Shown: positions 28,441 to 38,246, counted from the first letter of the stretch. The stretch: DNA of 50,673 bases from Symbiodinium natans (GCA_905221605.1 CAJNDS010002834.1:397501-448173); one strand, 5' to 3'. Numbers and translations: made by a program. The notes: a model not told the origin generated them from the sequence alone.

Positions 28441-28667
28441 TATGGTTTAGTAGAAACCCAAAGAACTCATATAAGCCTTGGACATCCACATGCTCAGAAT
28501 TGATAAACACCCACCTGCACCATGAGCATCCCTCAGCCCTAAACCCGCATTGATCCAAGAATACCTCAACATGTAACATACCCCAAAACCATACCCCCTT
28601 AACCTCTAAAAGAGAATGCAAGGAAGGACTTTACCATACCCCTTACTTTCTTCTAAAGGGGGGGTAT

Positions 28668-28800
28668 AACCCTTAACCCTTAACCCTTAACCCTTGACCC
28701 TTGACCCTTAACCCTAAACCCTTAACCCTAAACCCTAACCCTAAACCCTAAACCCTTAACCCTTATTTTCTTCGAGGGGGGGGGGGGGGGGGTATGCTCA
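28668..28800 (-). repeat. CCCTTAA variant tract and G-run
   Basis: About eight CCCTTAA units mixed with CCCTAAA, then a run of about 16 G at 28776-28791. The GC-rich block ends before this and telomere-type text resumes. Confidence 0.95.
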
Positions 28801-28924
28801 AGGGGTCTGCTATTTCTGAGAATTTAGGAGGCGCCATGCTCAAGGGGGCTCTTATTTCTGAGAGTTTAGGAGGCGCCAAACTCAGAAAGTGTTGTCTTTG
28901 GGCTTGGGATCCCCGACAGTTTTT

Positions 28925-28975
28925 TGGGGTTTAGGGTTTAGGGTTTAGGGTTTAGGGTTTAGGGTTTAGGGTTTA
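28925..28975 (+). repeat. TTTAGGG tract
   Basis: Seven units. 28975-29100 is G-rich, no exon seen. Confidence 0.95.
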
Positions 28976-29107
28976 GGGGCGTAGCAATTTAGGAGATTGG
29001 GGCTTTGGGGCCCTGGGGGTTGAGGTGTTTCAGGGGCTTTTGGGGTGTTTGGGTCACCTTGCAAGGTTGGGGGTCCCAGGGCTAAGGGTCCAGGATGTTA
29101 GGGTTAA

Positions 29108-29205
29108 GTGTTTAAGGGTTGAGGAACCCCTAAACCCTAAACCGTGAACCCTAAACCCTAAACCCTGAACCCTAAACCCTCAACCCTAAGCCCTACACCC
29201 TAAAC
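29108..29205 (-). repeat. CCCTAAA tract with CCCTGAA/CCCTCAA variants
   Basis: Leads into the acceptor of exon 29221. Confidence 0.9.
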
Positions 29206-29220
29206 CGGGTTTCCAAACAG

Positions 29221-29294
29221 GTCCGGACAACCTCATGAGTCTGAAGCGGATCGCGGAAGGGTTTGCTTCGGCAGCAGGCGGCCAACGTTTTGAG
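29221..29294 (+). CDS. Internal exon of unknown gene
   Basis: Acceptor GGTTTCCAAACAG-G, two bases plus 24 codons: PDNLMSLKRIAEGFASAAGG then QRFE, donor GAG-GTCATG. First half about 77% G/C third positions; helical. Upstream CCCTAAA tract, downstream TTTAGGG (29305 on). Confidence 0.55.
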
Positions 29295-29304
29295 GTCATG
29301 CTTA

Positions 29305-29735
29305 GGGTTTAGGGTTCAGGGTTCTGGGTTCAGGGTTCAGTTTTCATGGTTTAGGGTTTAGGGGTTCGGGTTTAGGGTTTAGGGTTTAGGGGTTCGGGTT
29401 TAGGGGTTCGGGTTTAGGGTTTAGGGTTCCGGGTTTAGGGTTTAGGGTTTCGGGTTTAGGGGTTGCTAGAGGCTTGTTCAGAAAGTTTGAGTATCGTGTG
29501 GGGCTCCCATCACGCAGACCAGCTGCTTCAGTTTGAGGAGGCGTGCATCCACCCGTTATTGCATTTCGGGTTTGGGGTTTGTGCATCTGGGGCTCCAATG
29601 ACGTGTAGGCTGGCTTCATAGGGTTTATTGTTTAGGGTTTAGGGTTTAGGGTTTAGGGCTTAGGGCTTAGGGTTTAGGGTTTAGGGGTTGGGGCGCAGGG
29701 TGTAGGGTTTAGGGTTTAGGGTTCTGGGGCTCTCT
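29305..29735 (+). repeat. TTTAGGG tracts with GGGTTCGGG variants
   Basis: 29305-29470 and 29625-29725. The minus ORF 29386-29619 is a translation of these. Confidence 0.9.
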
Positions 29736-29739
29736 TTTG

Positions 29740-30240
29740 GGATCTCTGGGCAAGTGACGACTAGATTCAGGCGACTAGGCGAAGCAGAACTTTTTGCTGG
29801 GAGGGGTCCCTGCTTGCAGCCACTCTTTGATGCCCCTTAAACCGCCTGAACCGCCTAAAATACGCCTCAACCGGAAGCCCGAACCCGATGTAACTACCCC
29901 AAGAAGTTGCAGGAGCTGACAGCAAGAAGGACGAGGACTACGAAAGTTGGGCTCATCTGCATTGCAAAAGTACGTACGTACGTCGCGCTAGGTAGAGTCC
30001 AGGTCTAGGAGCCTAGGGGTTGGGATGTCTAGGTTTCGCATAGGCTTGAGGGGCAAGGGATTTAGGCGCTTTTGGGCTTGAAGGTTTTCGTGTCTACCGC
30101 TACATACTCTGGCTTTCGCGTCTTTGGGGGCTTTTTGGCTGTGCAGTTTAGGAGGCTTTCGGGCATCCTTCAGCTTCCTAACACCCTGAAGCCCTAACCC
30201 CTAGAACCCTCGACCCCCATGGCCTCCATTGGACCATAAT
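29740..30240. other. No firm gene
   Basis: Unique text with an ACGTACGTACGT run near 29968. No well-bounded open frame with high third-position G/C. Confidence 0.45.
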
Positions 30241-30242
30241 AG

Positions 30243-30295
30243 GTTAGGGTTTAGGGTTTAGGGTTTAGGGTTTAGGGTTTAGGGTTTAGGGTCTG
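30243..30295 (+). repeat. TTTAGGG tract
   Basis: Seven units. 30300-30640 has CCCTCAA and CCCTGAA variants and no gene. Confidence 0.95.
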
Positions 30296-30639
30296 GGAGC
30301 TGGGCCCCAGCTAAACATATTTCCGAGGACTTGTAGTTTTTTTGGGGCGACACGAAGCTCCAAACCCTCTAGGGGGCCTTTACCAAGCTGAGAAGTTCCC
30401 GAACCCTCAGCCCTCAACCTATCCGCCCCCTAAACCCCTCAACTCCTTTGAGGGGCCTCTGAGCCCCTCTCAAACCCTCAAACACCCTCAAACGCCCTGA
30501 AACACTCCAAACCCTCAAACGCTAACCCCTTAAGTCCCTCAATCCTGAACCCTGAACCCTGAACCCTCAACCCTCAGCCCTCAACCCTCAACCCTCAAGC
30601 CTGCCACCCTAAAACCGCAGTTTCGGGTCTGCGGCCGAG

Positions 30640-31355
30640 GGGCTTTCCCAACTATCGAGACCCCAAACCCTACACCCTAAACCACCCTAAGCCCTCAGCC
30701 CTACTGCTGCCTAAAGCTGCGATAACAGGGAGCACCTGCCAGTGCCTTGGCCAGAGAGATTCACAGCTCAGGCGAAAGAGGTTCATTCGTAATCCTCTGC
30801 GTGTGTTTCAGGGGCAGTCAAGGGTTCAGGGTTTAGGGTTCAGGGTTTAGCGATTGTGATCACGCTTTTCCAAAGGTAAAGAGCTTGGGGTTTAGGGTTT
30901 AGGAGAGTAATTGCTCTAGGACCACACCGCATCCAGGCCGAACCACAATCTGCAGAAGGGTTTGCGCTTGAAGGTTCACGGGGAGTCGGAATATGCAGAA
31001 GAGGGTGAAAAAGAAACCCTAAACCCTTCACCCAAAGCCCTACATAGCTTAAAGCTTAGAGAGCCCCCCCAGGACATTCCCGACATCGGCGAGAATTTTG
31101 AGGAGGTTAGCAAGCAGTGAGCGCCAGAGGCTTAGAGTGGGATTTGGGTTTCGGGATCGTCTTGAACTCGCTTTCGCTGAGAAGGCCTAAATACCAAAAC
31201 CCCTGACCCCGAACCCGAAACCCTCAACCCCGCATGGGTCTAGGTCGAGGCGCCGAGAAACGCGAGGACCTGCAAAACGCGATAAACCTCTATAGAGCTC
31301 CTAAACCCGTTACAGCCCGATGAAGCGGGAAAAAGCCACAAAACACCAGGCAAGC
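30640..31355. other. No firm gene; decayed repeats
   Basis: Short CCCTAAA/TTTAGGG pieces. The minus ORF 30840-31031 crosses two repeat pieces and is not supported. Confidence 0.45.
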
Positions 31356-31365
31356 CCCATGCAGC

Positions 31366-31557
31366 CCCAAACCCCAAACCCCAAACCCCAAACCCCAAAC
31401 CCCAAACCCCAAACCCCAAACCCCAAACCCCACACCCCAAACCCCAAACCCCAAACCCCAAACCCCAAACCCCAAACCCCAAACCCCAAACCCCAAACTC
31501 CAAACCCCAAACCCCAAACCCCAAACCCCAAACCCGAAACCCCAAACCCCAAACCCT
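31366..31557 (-). repeat. Homogeneous CCCCAAA variant tract
   Basis: About 27 units of CCCCAAA (TTTGGGG) with almost no CCCTAAA. The repeated GFGVWGL ORFs on the minus strand are translations of it. Confidence 0.97.
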
Positions 31558-32038
31558 ACTAGCCCTCGTAGGTACCCAATCTGACTCCTACTAGGGGGTT
31601 GTGTGGCCCCCAGGGTAGCGTCGAGAAACACGCTGCAGTAGGGTTTAGGTTTTAGGGTTTAGGGTTTATGGTTGGGTCTAAGAGGTTGGGGGGCACCAGG
31701 GTTTAGAAGAGTACGGGGCTGCCCTCATTCCGCTACGGGTCTCGGGGGATCTTGTATATTGGTTATGGTTCATAGGGTTAGGCAAGGTCCTGATTCCTTT
31801 TCGCTTTCGAGGCTGTGCCTTCTCATGAAGCCGCACTCGGAAAAAAAGGGGTTCTTAGGTTGGGGGGGGGGGGACCTGTGCTGAAAGTAAGCCTCGAAGC
31901 CCGAGGTTCAGCCGAAGTGAGCCTGATCCTCGCAAGCGCGCACGGCCCGTACGACCCGCAGACACCCTGGACCAAAAAGATCTCCGCTGAATCGGTGGGC
32001 AGTGGCCTTTTGCTGAGACTTGTTCTTGGATATCCCCA

Positions 32039-32110
32039 AACCCTAAACCCTAAATCCTAAACCCTAAACCCTAAACCCTAAACCCCAAACCCCAAACCCC
32101 AAACCCTAAC
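32039..32110 (-). repeat. CCCTAAA then CCCCAAA tract
   Basis: Units change from CCCTAAA to CCCCAAA along the tract. The island 32110-32240 has open frames on both strands (plus AALESVVTIGGGMISSFFSS; minus ELIIPPPIVTTDSRAAVKG with a GGG-GTTAGGG donor). Confidence 0.85.
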
Positions 32111-32276
32111 CCCCTTTACTGCGGCTCTGGAATCTGTGGTGACGATTGGTGGAGGGATGATCAGCTCCTTCTTCAGTTCTCCTTATCGAGAACTCGCCTG
32201 ACATCAGTAGACTCGTGCACATTCGTGCGAGGATACTGTGCAAACCCTAAACCCTAAACCCAACGCCTTAAACCCC

Positions 32277-32383
32277 TGGACGCTCGGGTCTGCGGAGGAT
32301 GATCAGTCGGAGTTTTGTGCATACAGCCCTGTGGAAGCCGCTGAGTGTGTCCTCAAGGGACCTGTCGCTGCGGTAGCATGACC
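32277..32383 (+). CDS. Candidate exon
   Basis: Frame reads WTLGSAEDDQSEFCAYSPVE then AAECVLKGPVAAVA and a stop. Bounded by a CCCTAAA tract upstream. An AAG-GGACC junction inside could be a GC/GA-type donor; ends uncertain. Confidence 0.4.
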
Positions 32384-32501
32384 CTCAAGTAGAGTTCAGG
32401 TCATGTCATAGGCCTCCACCTCGGACCCCGAAGGATGTGCCCTTGGGTTTGGGGGGCCCTTTGTTACATATCCTCTCAGGGAATAGAAAATTAACAACCT
32501 T

Positions 32502-32560
32502 AGGAGTACGAGTCTTAACCCCTTACTTGAACTAGGAGTACGAGTCTTAACCCCTTACTT
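32502..32560 (+). repeat. 27-bp tandem duplication
   Basis: AGGAGTACGAGTCTTAACCC plus CTTACTT at 32502-32528 and 32534-32560. Confidence 0.9.
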
Positions 32561-32655
32561 AACATGGAGCCCTTTTTTCCACGATAATGCCCCCTTGTGC
32601 TACTTGTTAAGGCCTCTATATGTTCAACTATTCTCCCAAGTATTTTTTCGTCGAC

Positions 32656-32728
32656 ATGGATCAACTTCTCTTTGCGGACTTCCTGGATGAATCGCTGAAG
32701 ACGCTACGGGAGTCTTGGAGGAATTCTA
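32656..32728 (+). CDS. Candidate first exon
   Basis: ATG at 32656 then DQLLFADFLDESLKTLRESW. Amphipathic, strongly protein-like, ending shortly before CCCTAAA. Donor uncertain. Confidence 0.4.
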
Positions 32729-32987
32729 AACCCTAAACCCGAAACCCTAAATTCCCACCCAGGCCTGCTTAGGCCGTACCCACCCTTCTCTAGGGTGCCT
32801 GGACCCAGAAATCACCCGACAGCGATTAACACCATCGCTTGGACTTCCTGTGCAAGCCTAAAGAGTTGTGTTGAGCGTGAGCTGCACCTCCAGTGCCGGT
32901 GCAGTACCCCGCCTGGGGTACCCCGCCCCCCTTCTCCGATTCTCAAGTATTATTAAGAAACCCTAAACCTGGCAACCTGTCCCAAAA

Positions 32988-33094
32988 ATGGCTTCTGGTG
33001 GTCGTCCGGGCCCCCCCTACCGCCCCCCTCCGGAGCCCCCTGGTGCGGGGCCCCTGGCGGAGCGTGTCCAGGGACCAGAAGGGGCGCAAGGCAG
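32988..33094 (+). CDS. Candidate first exon, Pro/Gly-rich
   Basis: ATG then ASGGRPGPPYRPPPEPPGAG, PLAERVQGPEGAQG plus two bases, donor GGCAG-GTCAGC. Low-complexity protein, so weaker evidence. Past the donor the ORF enters a polypyrimidine tract. Confidence 0.35.
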
Positions 33095-33159
33095 GTCAGC
33101 CTGGGCGATTGCTCAAAAACCCACTACCAAACCCCCTGGTTTTTTTGCCGTTCCTGACC

Positions 33160-33405
33160 CCCCCTGGCCCCTCCCCCCCCCTCCGCCCCCCTCCCCCCTC
33201 CCTCCCCCCCCCCTCCCCCCCCTCCCCCCCTCCCCCTCCTCCCCCCCTCCCCCCCCTCCCCCCTCCCCCCCCCCCCCCCCTCCCCTCCCCACCCCTCCCC
33301 CCCCCCCCCCCCCCCCCTCTCTCCCCCCCTCCCCCCCCTCCCCCCCGCCCCCCCCAAGCCCCCGCTCCTCCCTCCCCCCTCCTCCCGCGCCCCCCTCCCG
33401 CTTTC
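33160..33405 (+). repeat. Polypyrimidine C/T tract
   Basis: About 245 bp of CCCCCCT-type text; all overlapping Pro-rich and Gly-rich ORFs are artefacts. A strong candidate for triplex or quadruplex structure. Confidence 0.97.
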
Positions 33406-33644
33406 AAAGGATGGGGGTGGGAAGTGGGAATTTAGGGCGTTAGCCCGAAACCCTAAAAGGAGAAAAGTTGGGTGGATGCCTGCGTAAGCAGGGGGTGGGA
33501 AAAATAAAACAACCCAACCTTTCTGGTTGTGGTGGCCCCGACTTCAAAAAACGCCGCCGCGACATATGCCGCCCCCTCACACCCCCTGGGTGTGTTGGGG
33601 CGCCATCTCCGCATGAAATCTACTGCCGCGGCGCGGCGAGACGC

Positions 33645-33765
33645 CCTAAACCCTAAACCCTAAACCCTAAGCCCTAAACCCTAAACTCTAAACCCAAAAC
33701 CCCAAGCCCTAAACCCCAAAACCCTAAACCCAAAACCCTGAACCCCAAAACCCTAAACCCCTTGG
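33645..33765 (-). repeat. CCCTAAA tract with CCCCAAAA variants
   Basis: Heptamers and octamers mixed. The ORF 33468-33656 just upstream (PDFKKRRRDICRPLTPPGCV) has about 67% G/C third positions and might hold an exon. Confidence 0.9.
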
Positions 33766-33842
33766 ACCGCGGAAGCTCGCGGAGTCGAAGTCTTCCAAGA
33801 TCCAAACGCAGGGTTGAGCTAACCCCCGAACACCCTAAACCC

Positions 33843-33926
33843 TGAACTGCCTTAAGCCCTCTGAACCCTAAACCCTAAACCCTAAACCCTAAACCCTGAA
33901 CCCTAAATCCTGAACCCTGAACCCAA
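33843..33926 (-). repeat. CCCTAAA/CCCTGAA tract
   Basis: Ends CCCTGAACCCAAAG, which forms the acceptor of exon 33929. Confidence 0.9.
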
Positions 33927-33928
33927 AG

Positions 33929-34021
33929 GATCATCTGGTCTCTGCGTGCCCCGACATCAACAAGTCCTCCTTCGACTCGAGCGAGAGGCGCACACCCAGA
34001 GACTACACTCGTTACTTACGG
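33929..34021 (+). CDS. Internal exon between two telomere tracts
   Basis: Acceptor CCCAAAG-G, 31 codons in phase 0: DHLVSACPDINKSSFDSSER then RTPRDYTRYLR, donor CGG-GTTTAGGG. About 74% G/C third positions. CCCTAAA-type repeats abut the acceptor and TTTAGGG repeats begin exactly at the donor, so both neighbouring introns start or end in telomere repeats. Confidence 0.6.
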
Positions 34022-34240
34022 GTTTAGGGTTTAGGGTTTAGGGTTTCGGGTTTAGGGTTTAGGGTTTAGGGTTTAGGGTTTAGGGTTCATTCTAACAGGG
34101 TGTCAGGTTCAGGGTTGGGATTTAGGGTTGAGGGTTGAGGGTCTTCCAGCATGACGGCGCTTAGACCCTGAGCCAAATCCTAACCCGGTTTAGGGTTGAG
34201 GGTTTAGGGTTTAGGGTTTGGTAGGGCTCAATCTGGAGGG
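34022..34240 (+). repeat. TTTAGGG tract starting at a splice donor
   Basis: 34022-34088 nearly perfect; then GGGTTGA variants to 34220. Confidence 0.95.
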
Positions 34241-34317
34241 CTGTCTGATAAGGTCCTCAACCCTAAGCCCCACATCAACCCGGAGTTCTTTTCCCACAGC
34301 CAGCCTTCAACCTTAAC

Positions 34318-34423
34318 TTCAACCCTAAACCCTAAACCCTAAACCCTAAACCCTAAACCCTAAACCCTAAACCCTAAACCCTAAACCCTAAACCCTAAAC
34401 CCTAAACCCTAAACCCTAAACCC
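34318..34423 (-). repeat. Perfect CCCTAAA tract, ~15 units
   Basis: Uninterrupted heptamers. Confidence 0.98.
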
Positions 34424-34460
34424 TTCGTTCCTCAAACCTTTCCTCTGAAATCTTCTGAAG

Positions 34461-34586
34461 GAGCCTGTGAAGTTAGATGGTGCATCGCATACTCTACCCC
34501 AGCCTTTCCAGCTTGTGCGCCCCACCAAGACAGGGTTTACCCCTTCCCTCTTGCCCCCCACCCATGAATCTTCCGAGACGCTATAG
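34461..34586 (+). CDS. Candidate terminal exon
   Basis: Acceptor AATCTTCTGAAG-G, 41 codons starting EPVKLDGASHTLPQPFQLVR and ending HESSETL, then TAG. Third positions only about 54% G/C, but the long frame begins exactly at the acceptor. It lies between two perfect CCCTAAA tracts. Confidence 0.45.
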   Translation, partial: EPVKLDGASHTLPQPFQLVRPTKTGFTPSLLPPTHESSETL

Positions 34587-34592
34587 AAGACA

Positions 34593-34716
34593 CTAAACCC
34601 TAAACCCTAAACCCTAAACCCTAAACCCTAAACCCTAAACCCTAAACCCTAAACCCTAAACCCTAAACCCTAAACCCTAAACCCTAAACCCTAAACCCTA
34701 AACCCTAAACCCTAAG
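34593..34716 (-). repeat. Perfect CCCTAAA tract, ~17 units
   Basis: Uninterrupted heptamers to CCCTAAGCCAG, which may serve as acceptor for the next exon. Confidence 0.98.
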
Positions 34717-34719
34717 CCA

Positions 34720-34808
34720 GTCTGCACAGGCTCGCTTCCCTGGCTCGCGCTCTGCAGAAGCATGGCCCGCCAGAGCCGAGGCAAAGAGGCAGGGTCGGAC
34801 GGGGCTGC
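34720..34808 (+). CDS. Candidate exon ending at telomere-type donor
   Basis: Bounded by CCCTAAGCCAG and by CTGC-GTTTAGGG. An ATG at 34762 starts MARQSRGKEAGSDGA; the frame is open upstream too. About 71% G/C third positions. Exact start unclear. Confidence 0.4.
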
Positions 34809-34977
34809 GTTTAGGGTTTAGGGTTTAGGGTTGTTTAGGGTTTAGGGTTTAGGGTTTATGGCCCTCTGAATCAAGAGGCTTCTTTGGTTTTTCTTTGGTT
34901 TTGAGTAAGGACCTGGTTTGAGTGAAGGAACGTTGCTTGCAGGTTAGGGTTTTTTTGAGTCTCTGGGTCTAGCGACG

Positions 34978-34980
34978 GTG

Positions 34981-35011
<31 letters not shown>

Positions 35012-35032
35012 ATGCTGATGATGCTGCTGCTG

Positions 35033-35069
<37 letters not shown>

Positions 35070-35200
35070 TACTACGACGAGTACGACTACGACTCTACGA
35101 CGACGACGACGGCGACGACGACAGCGACGGCGACGGCGACGGCGACGGTGACGGCGACGGCGACGGCCACGACGACGACGACGACTTACTACTGCTACTA
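34978..35200 (+). repeat. CTG/GAC/GGCGAC trinucleotide array
   Basis: CTG, then CGACGG, then CGACGA units. ORFs on both strands give only Arg, Asp, Leu, Ala or Val runs and are rejected. Confidence 0.95.
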
Positions 35201-35399
35201 CCAGTACTCCCGATGGTCCCTTTATTAAGCCCCAGTATTGTGATCCGACCCCAAAAGGAGAGAAGTTGTCTAGGGTTTGGGGTCTACTTGAAGGTTCATG
35301 GCCTGGGCAAGTCATCAAGATCCCCGAGTAAGTTGCAGAGTTAGAATCCTAAGCCCAAAGCCCTAAACCCTAAACCCCTAAAGAGTCCCGATGTAGGAC

Positions 35400-35434
35400 C
35401 CCAGCTATCGCTTGCCTTGAATCTCCACAAGTAC
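35400..35434 (-). CDS. Candidate short minus exon
   Basis: Acceptor TTTTGTCCACAG-G, one base plus YLWRFKASDSW plus one base, donor G-GTCCTA. About 73% G/C third positions. Confidence 0.4.
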
Positions 35435-35454
35435 CTGTGGACAAAATTGCCAAA

Positions 35455-35580
35455 CCCTGAACTACTATTTGCTTCAGAAACCCTCAAACAATACACAATG
35501 TTCTTCCTTACAAGGGCAATATAGGCATTATTCTTTTTGTTTGTGTTTTTTTGGGGGGTTCTTAAGCAAATAGTCGTGAA
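35455..35580. repeat. Hairpin element family C, single copy
   Basis: GAACTACTATTTGCTTCAGA on the left pairs with GGTTCTTAAGCAAATAGTCG on the right. Related to 13120-13331 and a fragment near 3125-3150. Confidence 0.75.
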
Positions 35581-35599
35581 AGCACGAAAGCCCGAAACC

Positions 35600-35715
35600 T
35601 GAAACCCTAAACCCGAAACCCTTAATCCTAAACCCCTAGCCCTAAACCCTACCCACCTAAACCCTAAACCCTAAACCCTAAACCCTAAACCCTAAACCGT
35701 AAACCCTAAACCCGC
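35600..35715 (-). repeat. CCCTAAA tract
   Basis: Leads to acceptor of exon 35724. Confidence 0.95.
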
Positions 35716-35723
35716 TCTGAAAG

Positions 35724-35798
35724 CAACAGCGAGGAAGAGATCCGCGCCATGTCGTCGAGGACGAGTCGCCTGCGGGCCATTCGGATGAGGCCGGAAGG
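35724..35798 (+). CDS. Internal exon of unknown gene
   Basis: Acceptor CGCTCTGAAAG, one base plus 24 codons NSEEEIRAMSSRTSRLRAIR then MRPE plus two bases, donor GG-GTTAAAG. About 84% G/C third positions. Acidic start then Arg-rich. Flanked by CCCTAAA (left) and TTTAGGG (right). Confidence 0.55.
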
Positions 35799-35819
35799 GT
35801 TAAAGTTTGGGTTTGTGAG

Positions 35820-35915
35820 GTTAGGGTTTAGGGTTTAGGGCTTAGGGCTTAGGGCTTAGGGCTTAGGGCTTAGGGTTTAGGGTTTAGGGTTTAGGGTTTA
35901 GGGTTTGCGGTTTAG
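35820..35915 (+). repeat. TTTAGGG and CTTAGGG tract
   Basis: Five consecutive CTTAGGG variants at 35838-35875 between normal units. Confidence 0.95.
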
Positions 35916-36119
35916 GGTTTTAGGGCTTTTCCGAAGTTCCCAGACTGGGAGGTTCATGGTACTTTAGTAACCCAACTCTAGCTGCACTAATAATCCAATT
36001 ATAGCCCTATCAGTGTACTTAAGGGGGGCCTATAGGTGGGGGCATAACTACGCTTATGGTTGGGTTGTAAGTACCCCGACCTCCATGTAGGCCCTAAACC
36101 CCAAAACCCTAAACCGCAG

Positions 36120-36162
36120 CAATGCATGGCGGTGCCAAAGGGCTGAGTCTCGACTGGATCCG
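36120..36162 (+). CDS. Candidate short exon
   Basis: Acceptor CCCTAAACCGCAG, two bases, MHGGAKGLSLDWI, two bases, donor CG-GTCAAT. Confidence 0.45.
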
Positions 36163-36299
36163 GTCAATTTCGGGCTGTTGATTGAGAGGGCTTCTGGAAT
36201 TACCATCGCCGCATGTGATATTGAAACCCGGCTGAAACTAGCCCCCAAAATGCTATAAGCAGACCGAAGCCCGAATATTTCGCAAATTGCTGTGGCCCT

Positions 36300-36835
36300 T
36301 CTGGCCTTAAGGGGTAGTGGAGCCTCTGAGAAGGGGCTTTTGGGGGCGCATGAGCAGAAACCCTATGCCGAGAAAGCCCGAAACCTGAGACCCCGAACCC
36401 CAAAACTCTAGAAGCTGAAAAGACCCCTGAGCCCGACCAGCCTCAGTTAAGCCACAAAACCATTACCCAAAATTCCGACCCAAAAAACCCAAGCACCCTA
36501 AACCCTACAAAGACCCTACAGACCCCAACAACCCTGACGAAATGTGAATCTCTGCTGTTCCCTAGCTATCGTGGCTTCGCAGTTTGCTAGAATGCGATTG
36601 CGGACATGGAAAGGAGGCTTCCGAAATTAGGGGTACCTTATTGGGGTCCTTATGATAAGGGGATCCTGCTATTTGGGGGACTATATTCGGGGCCCCTTGT
36701 ATTCGTAACCCCCCCAAATTGAGCAGACCTGAATAGCACCAGGAGCCGTCATCGCTTTTTCTGTGACCTTAAGCTAAGGAGCGCCCCCTGAATGATACCT
36801 ACCAGGCATTCTACCGCGCTTGGAACCCCGAAAAC
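36300..36835. other. No firm gene; family D repeat at ~36625-36690
   Basis: TTAGGGGTACCTTATTGGGG and GGGGATCCTGCTATTTGGGG match 6300-6370, forming hairpin family D. Other text shows no supported exon. Confidence 0.5.
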
Positions 36836-36837
36836 CT

Positions 36838-36967
36838 AAGCCCTAAGCCCTAAGCCCTAAGCCCTAAGCCCTAAGCCCTAAGCCCTAAGCCCTAAGCCCT
36901 AAGCCCTAAGCCCTAAGCCCTAAACCCTAAACCCTAAACCCTAAACCCTAAACCCTAAACCCTAAAA
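36838..36967 (-). repeat. CCCTAAG block passing into CCCTAAA
   Basis: About eleven CCCTAAG units followed by about seven CCCTAAA units. Confidence 0.97.
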
Positions 36968-36983
36968 ACAATTCCACCTGAAG

Positions 36984-37070
36984 GGCCTTCGTGTTTCCAT
37001 CCAAAAGCCTCTGCAGGCCCTGGTCGAGAGGCTGGGCACCTCCTCCAGCAACGTGCGCTTCTGTGCCTGG
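36984..37070 (+). CDS. Internal exon of unknown gene
   Basis: Acceptor CACCTGAAG-G, 29 codons in phase 0: GLRVSIQKPLQALVERLGTS then SSNVRFCAW, GC-type donor TGG-GCATGC. About 79% G/C third positions. The frame is also open upstream (QFHLK). Both flanks are CCCTAAA-type tracts. Confidence 0.6.
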
Positions 37071-37075
37071 GCATG

Positions 37076-37190
37076 CAGACCCTAAACCCCAAACCCTAAA
37101 CCCCAAACCCTAAACCCTAAACCCCAAACCCTAAACCCCAAACCCTAAGCCCTAAACCCTCAACCCTACACCCTCAACCCTAAACCCACA
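37076..37190 (-). repeat. CCCTAAA/CCCCAAA mixed tract
   Basis: Units alternate between the two variants. Confidence 0.95.
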
Positions 37191-37412
37191 GCCCTACAAC
37201 CCTACCCCTTTAACCCCATAGCCCCCAAAACCTAGCCGATTCTGCAAGTCGCCCCAGGTGAGGACATCGCATTCCGGGTGCCTGACCGAGGATTACGAAA
37301 GGTTTTAGGGTCTCCCAAGCAGGGTCCCTTCTGGGGAGAAGCCCTGGGCTATAGCGGGGTTTAGGGTCAGGATGAGTCTCAGTATGTTTTACATGCCGGC
37401 TTGCTCCAAGTA

Positions 37413-37582
37413 GATGGCGGGGTCAGCTGGAGCAGACAGCCCTAGCGGGTTGTGGATCTATTGCTTTGGAGGAATTCCGGATTTTGGCACGCCTTGCCTT
37501 GCGAGCAGCTAGACACAGCTTCGAAAGATGCACCGAGTCTTGCGCAATCTCCACGAGAATTGCTGAAGAGTTCAACAAGTAG
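37413..37582 (+). CDS. Candidate terminal exon
   Basis: Acceptor TGCTCCAAG, frame reads RWRGQLEQTALAGCGSIALE then EFRILARLALRAARHSFERC and on to AEEFNK and TAG. Long amphipathic helix pattern; third positions only about half G/C. Two other ORFs overlap it (plus 37452-37658, minus 37423-37632), so confidence is moderate. Confidence 0.4.
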
Positions 37583-37729
37583 AGATACAAGAAAACACAA
37601 GTTAGGCTATGACGCCGATCTTCCCGGAGCACTCGCTGGTGGCTTGGGCTTGGAGTGAAGAAGTGGGTTTAGGGTTTAGGGGGTTTTCCCAAGTTGGTTT
37701 GCAGCTAAAGCGAGCGCGGTCCTGCATAC

Positions 37730-38165
37730 CTTGAACCCCAAACCCCAAACCCTAAAACCTAAACCCCGAACGCTAAACCCAAAAGCTCCAGCTCCGTCTG
37801 CCACTGTTGCACTTAATCCTTGAGGGTTTGGGGCTTAGGGCTTGGCCTGTATGGTGTGGGGCAGAGGGTTTAGGGTTTAGGGTTTCTGTTAGACCCAGCT
37901 CTAGATTCAAAGCCTTTGCGCCATTGTTTTTTCGAAGGGGGCATGATATTGTATTTGTGAGTAAAATCTGCGACCCCACCTCTAACCTACCCAGGTCGAA
38001 AAACAAGGCTCTTGATCACGCACGTCCCCCTCCACACCCCCCCCCCACCCCCCCCAACCCGCCTTCCTTTGTAGGGTTCGGCACAGGGTTTAGGGGTTAG
38101 AGTTTTTTTGATTTGAGGTTTAGGGATTTGGGGTTTAGGGTTCCTTAACGACTAAACCTAAACCC
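37730..38165. other. Decayed repeats, C-run, weak minus frames
   Basis: Short repeat pieces and a C-run near 38037-38058. Minus frames such as NNGAKALNLELGLTET are open but short. Confidence 0.4.
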
Positions 38166-38174
38166 AGAACCCAC

Positions 38175-38246
38175 GAGGCGGATGTCGATGTGGAAGAGCC
38201 GGACACGATCAGCCATGGCAAACTTGGCGTAATTCGGGTATGAGAG
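38175..38246 (-). CDS. Internal exon (minus strand)
   Basis: Acceptor CAACCTAG, 24 codons in phase 0: LSYPNYAKFAMADRVRLFHI then DIRL, donor CTC-GTGGGT. About 76% G/C third positions. Looks like a conserved globular segment, family not recognised. Confidence 0.55.

Noticed and set aside
28340-28445. tRNA-like or recombination-site structure
   Set aside because: Hairpins are present but there is no cloverleaf, anticodon arm or T-loop, and no recombinase site core recognised.
31240-31631. GFGVWGL-repeat proteins, also at 41318-41539
   Set aside because: Direct translation of the CCCCAAA tract.
32893-33443. Proline-rich and glycine-rich proteins of 77-180 residues
   Set aside because: Produced by the polypyrimidine tract 33160-33405; only the piece before the donor at 33095 is kept as a weak exon.
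34944-35344. Arg/Asp/Leu/Ala/Val homopolymer proteins
   Set aside because: Trinucleotide array read in different frames.
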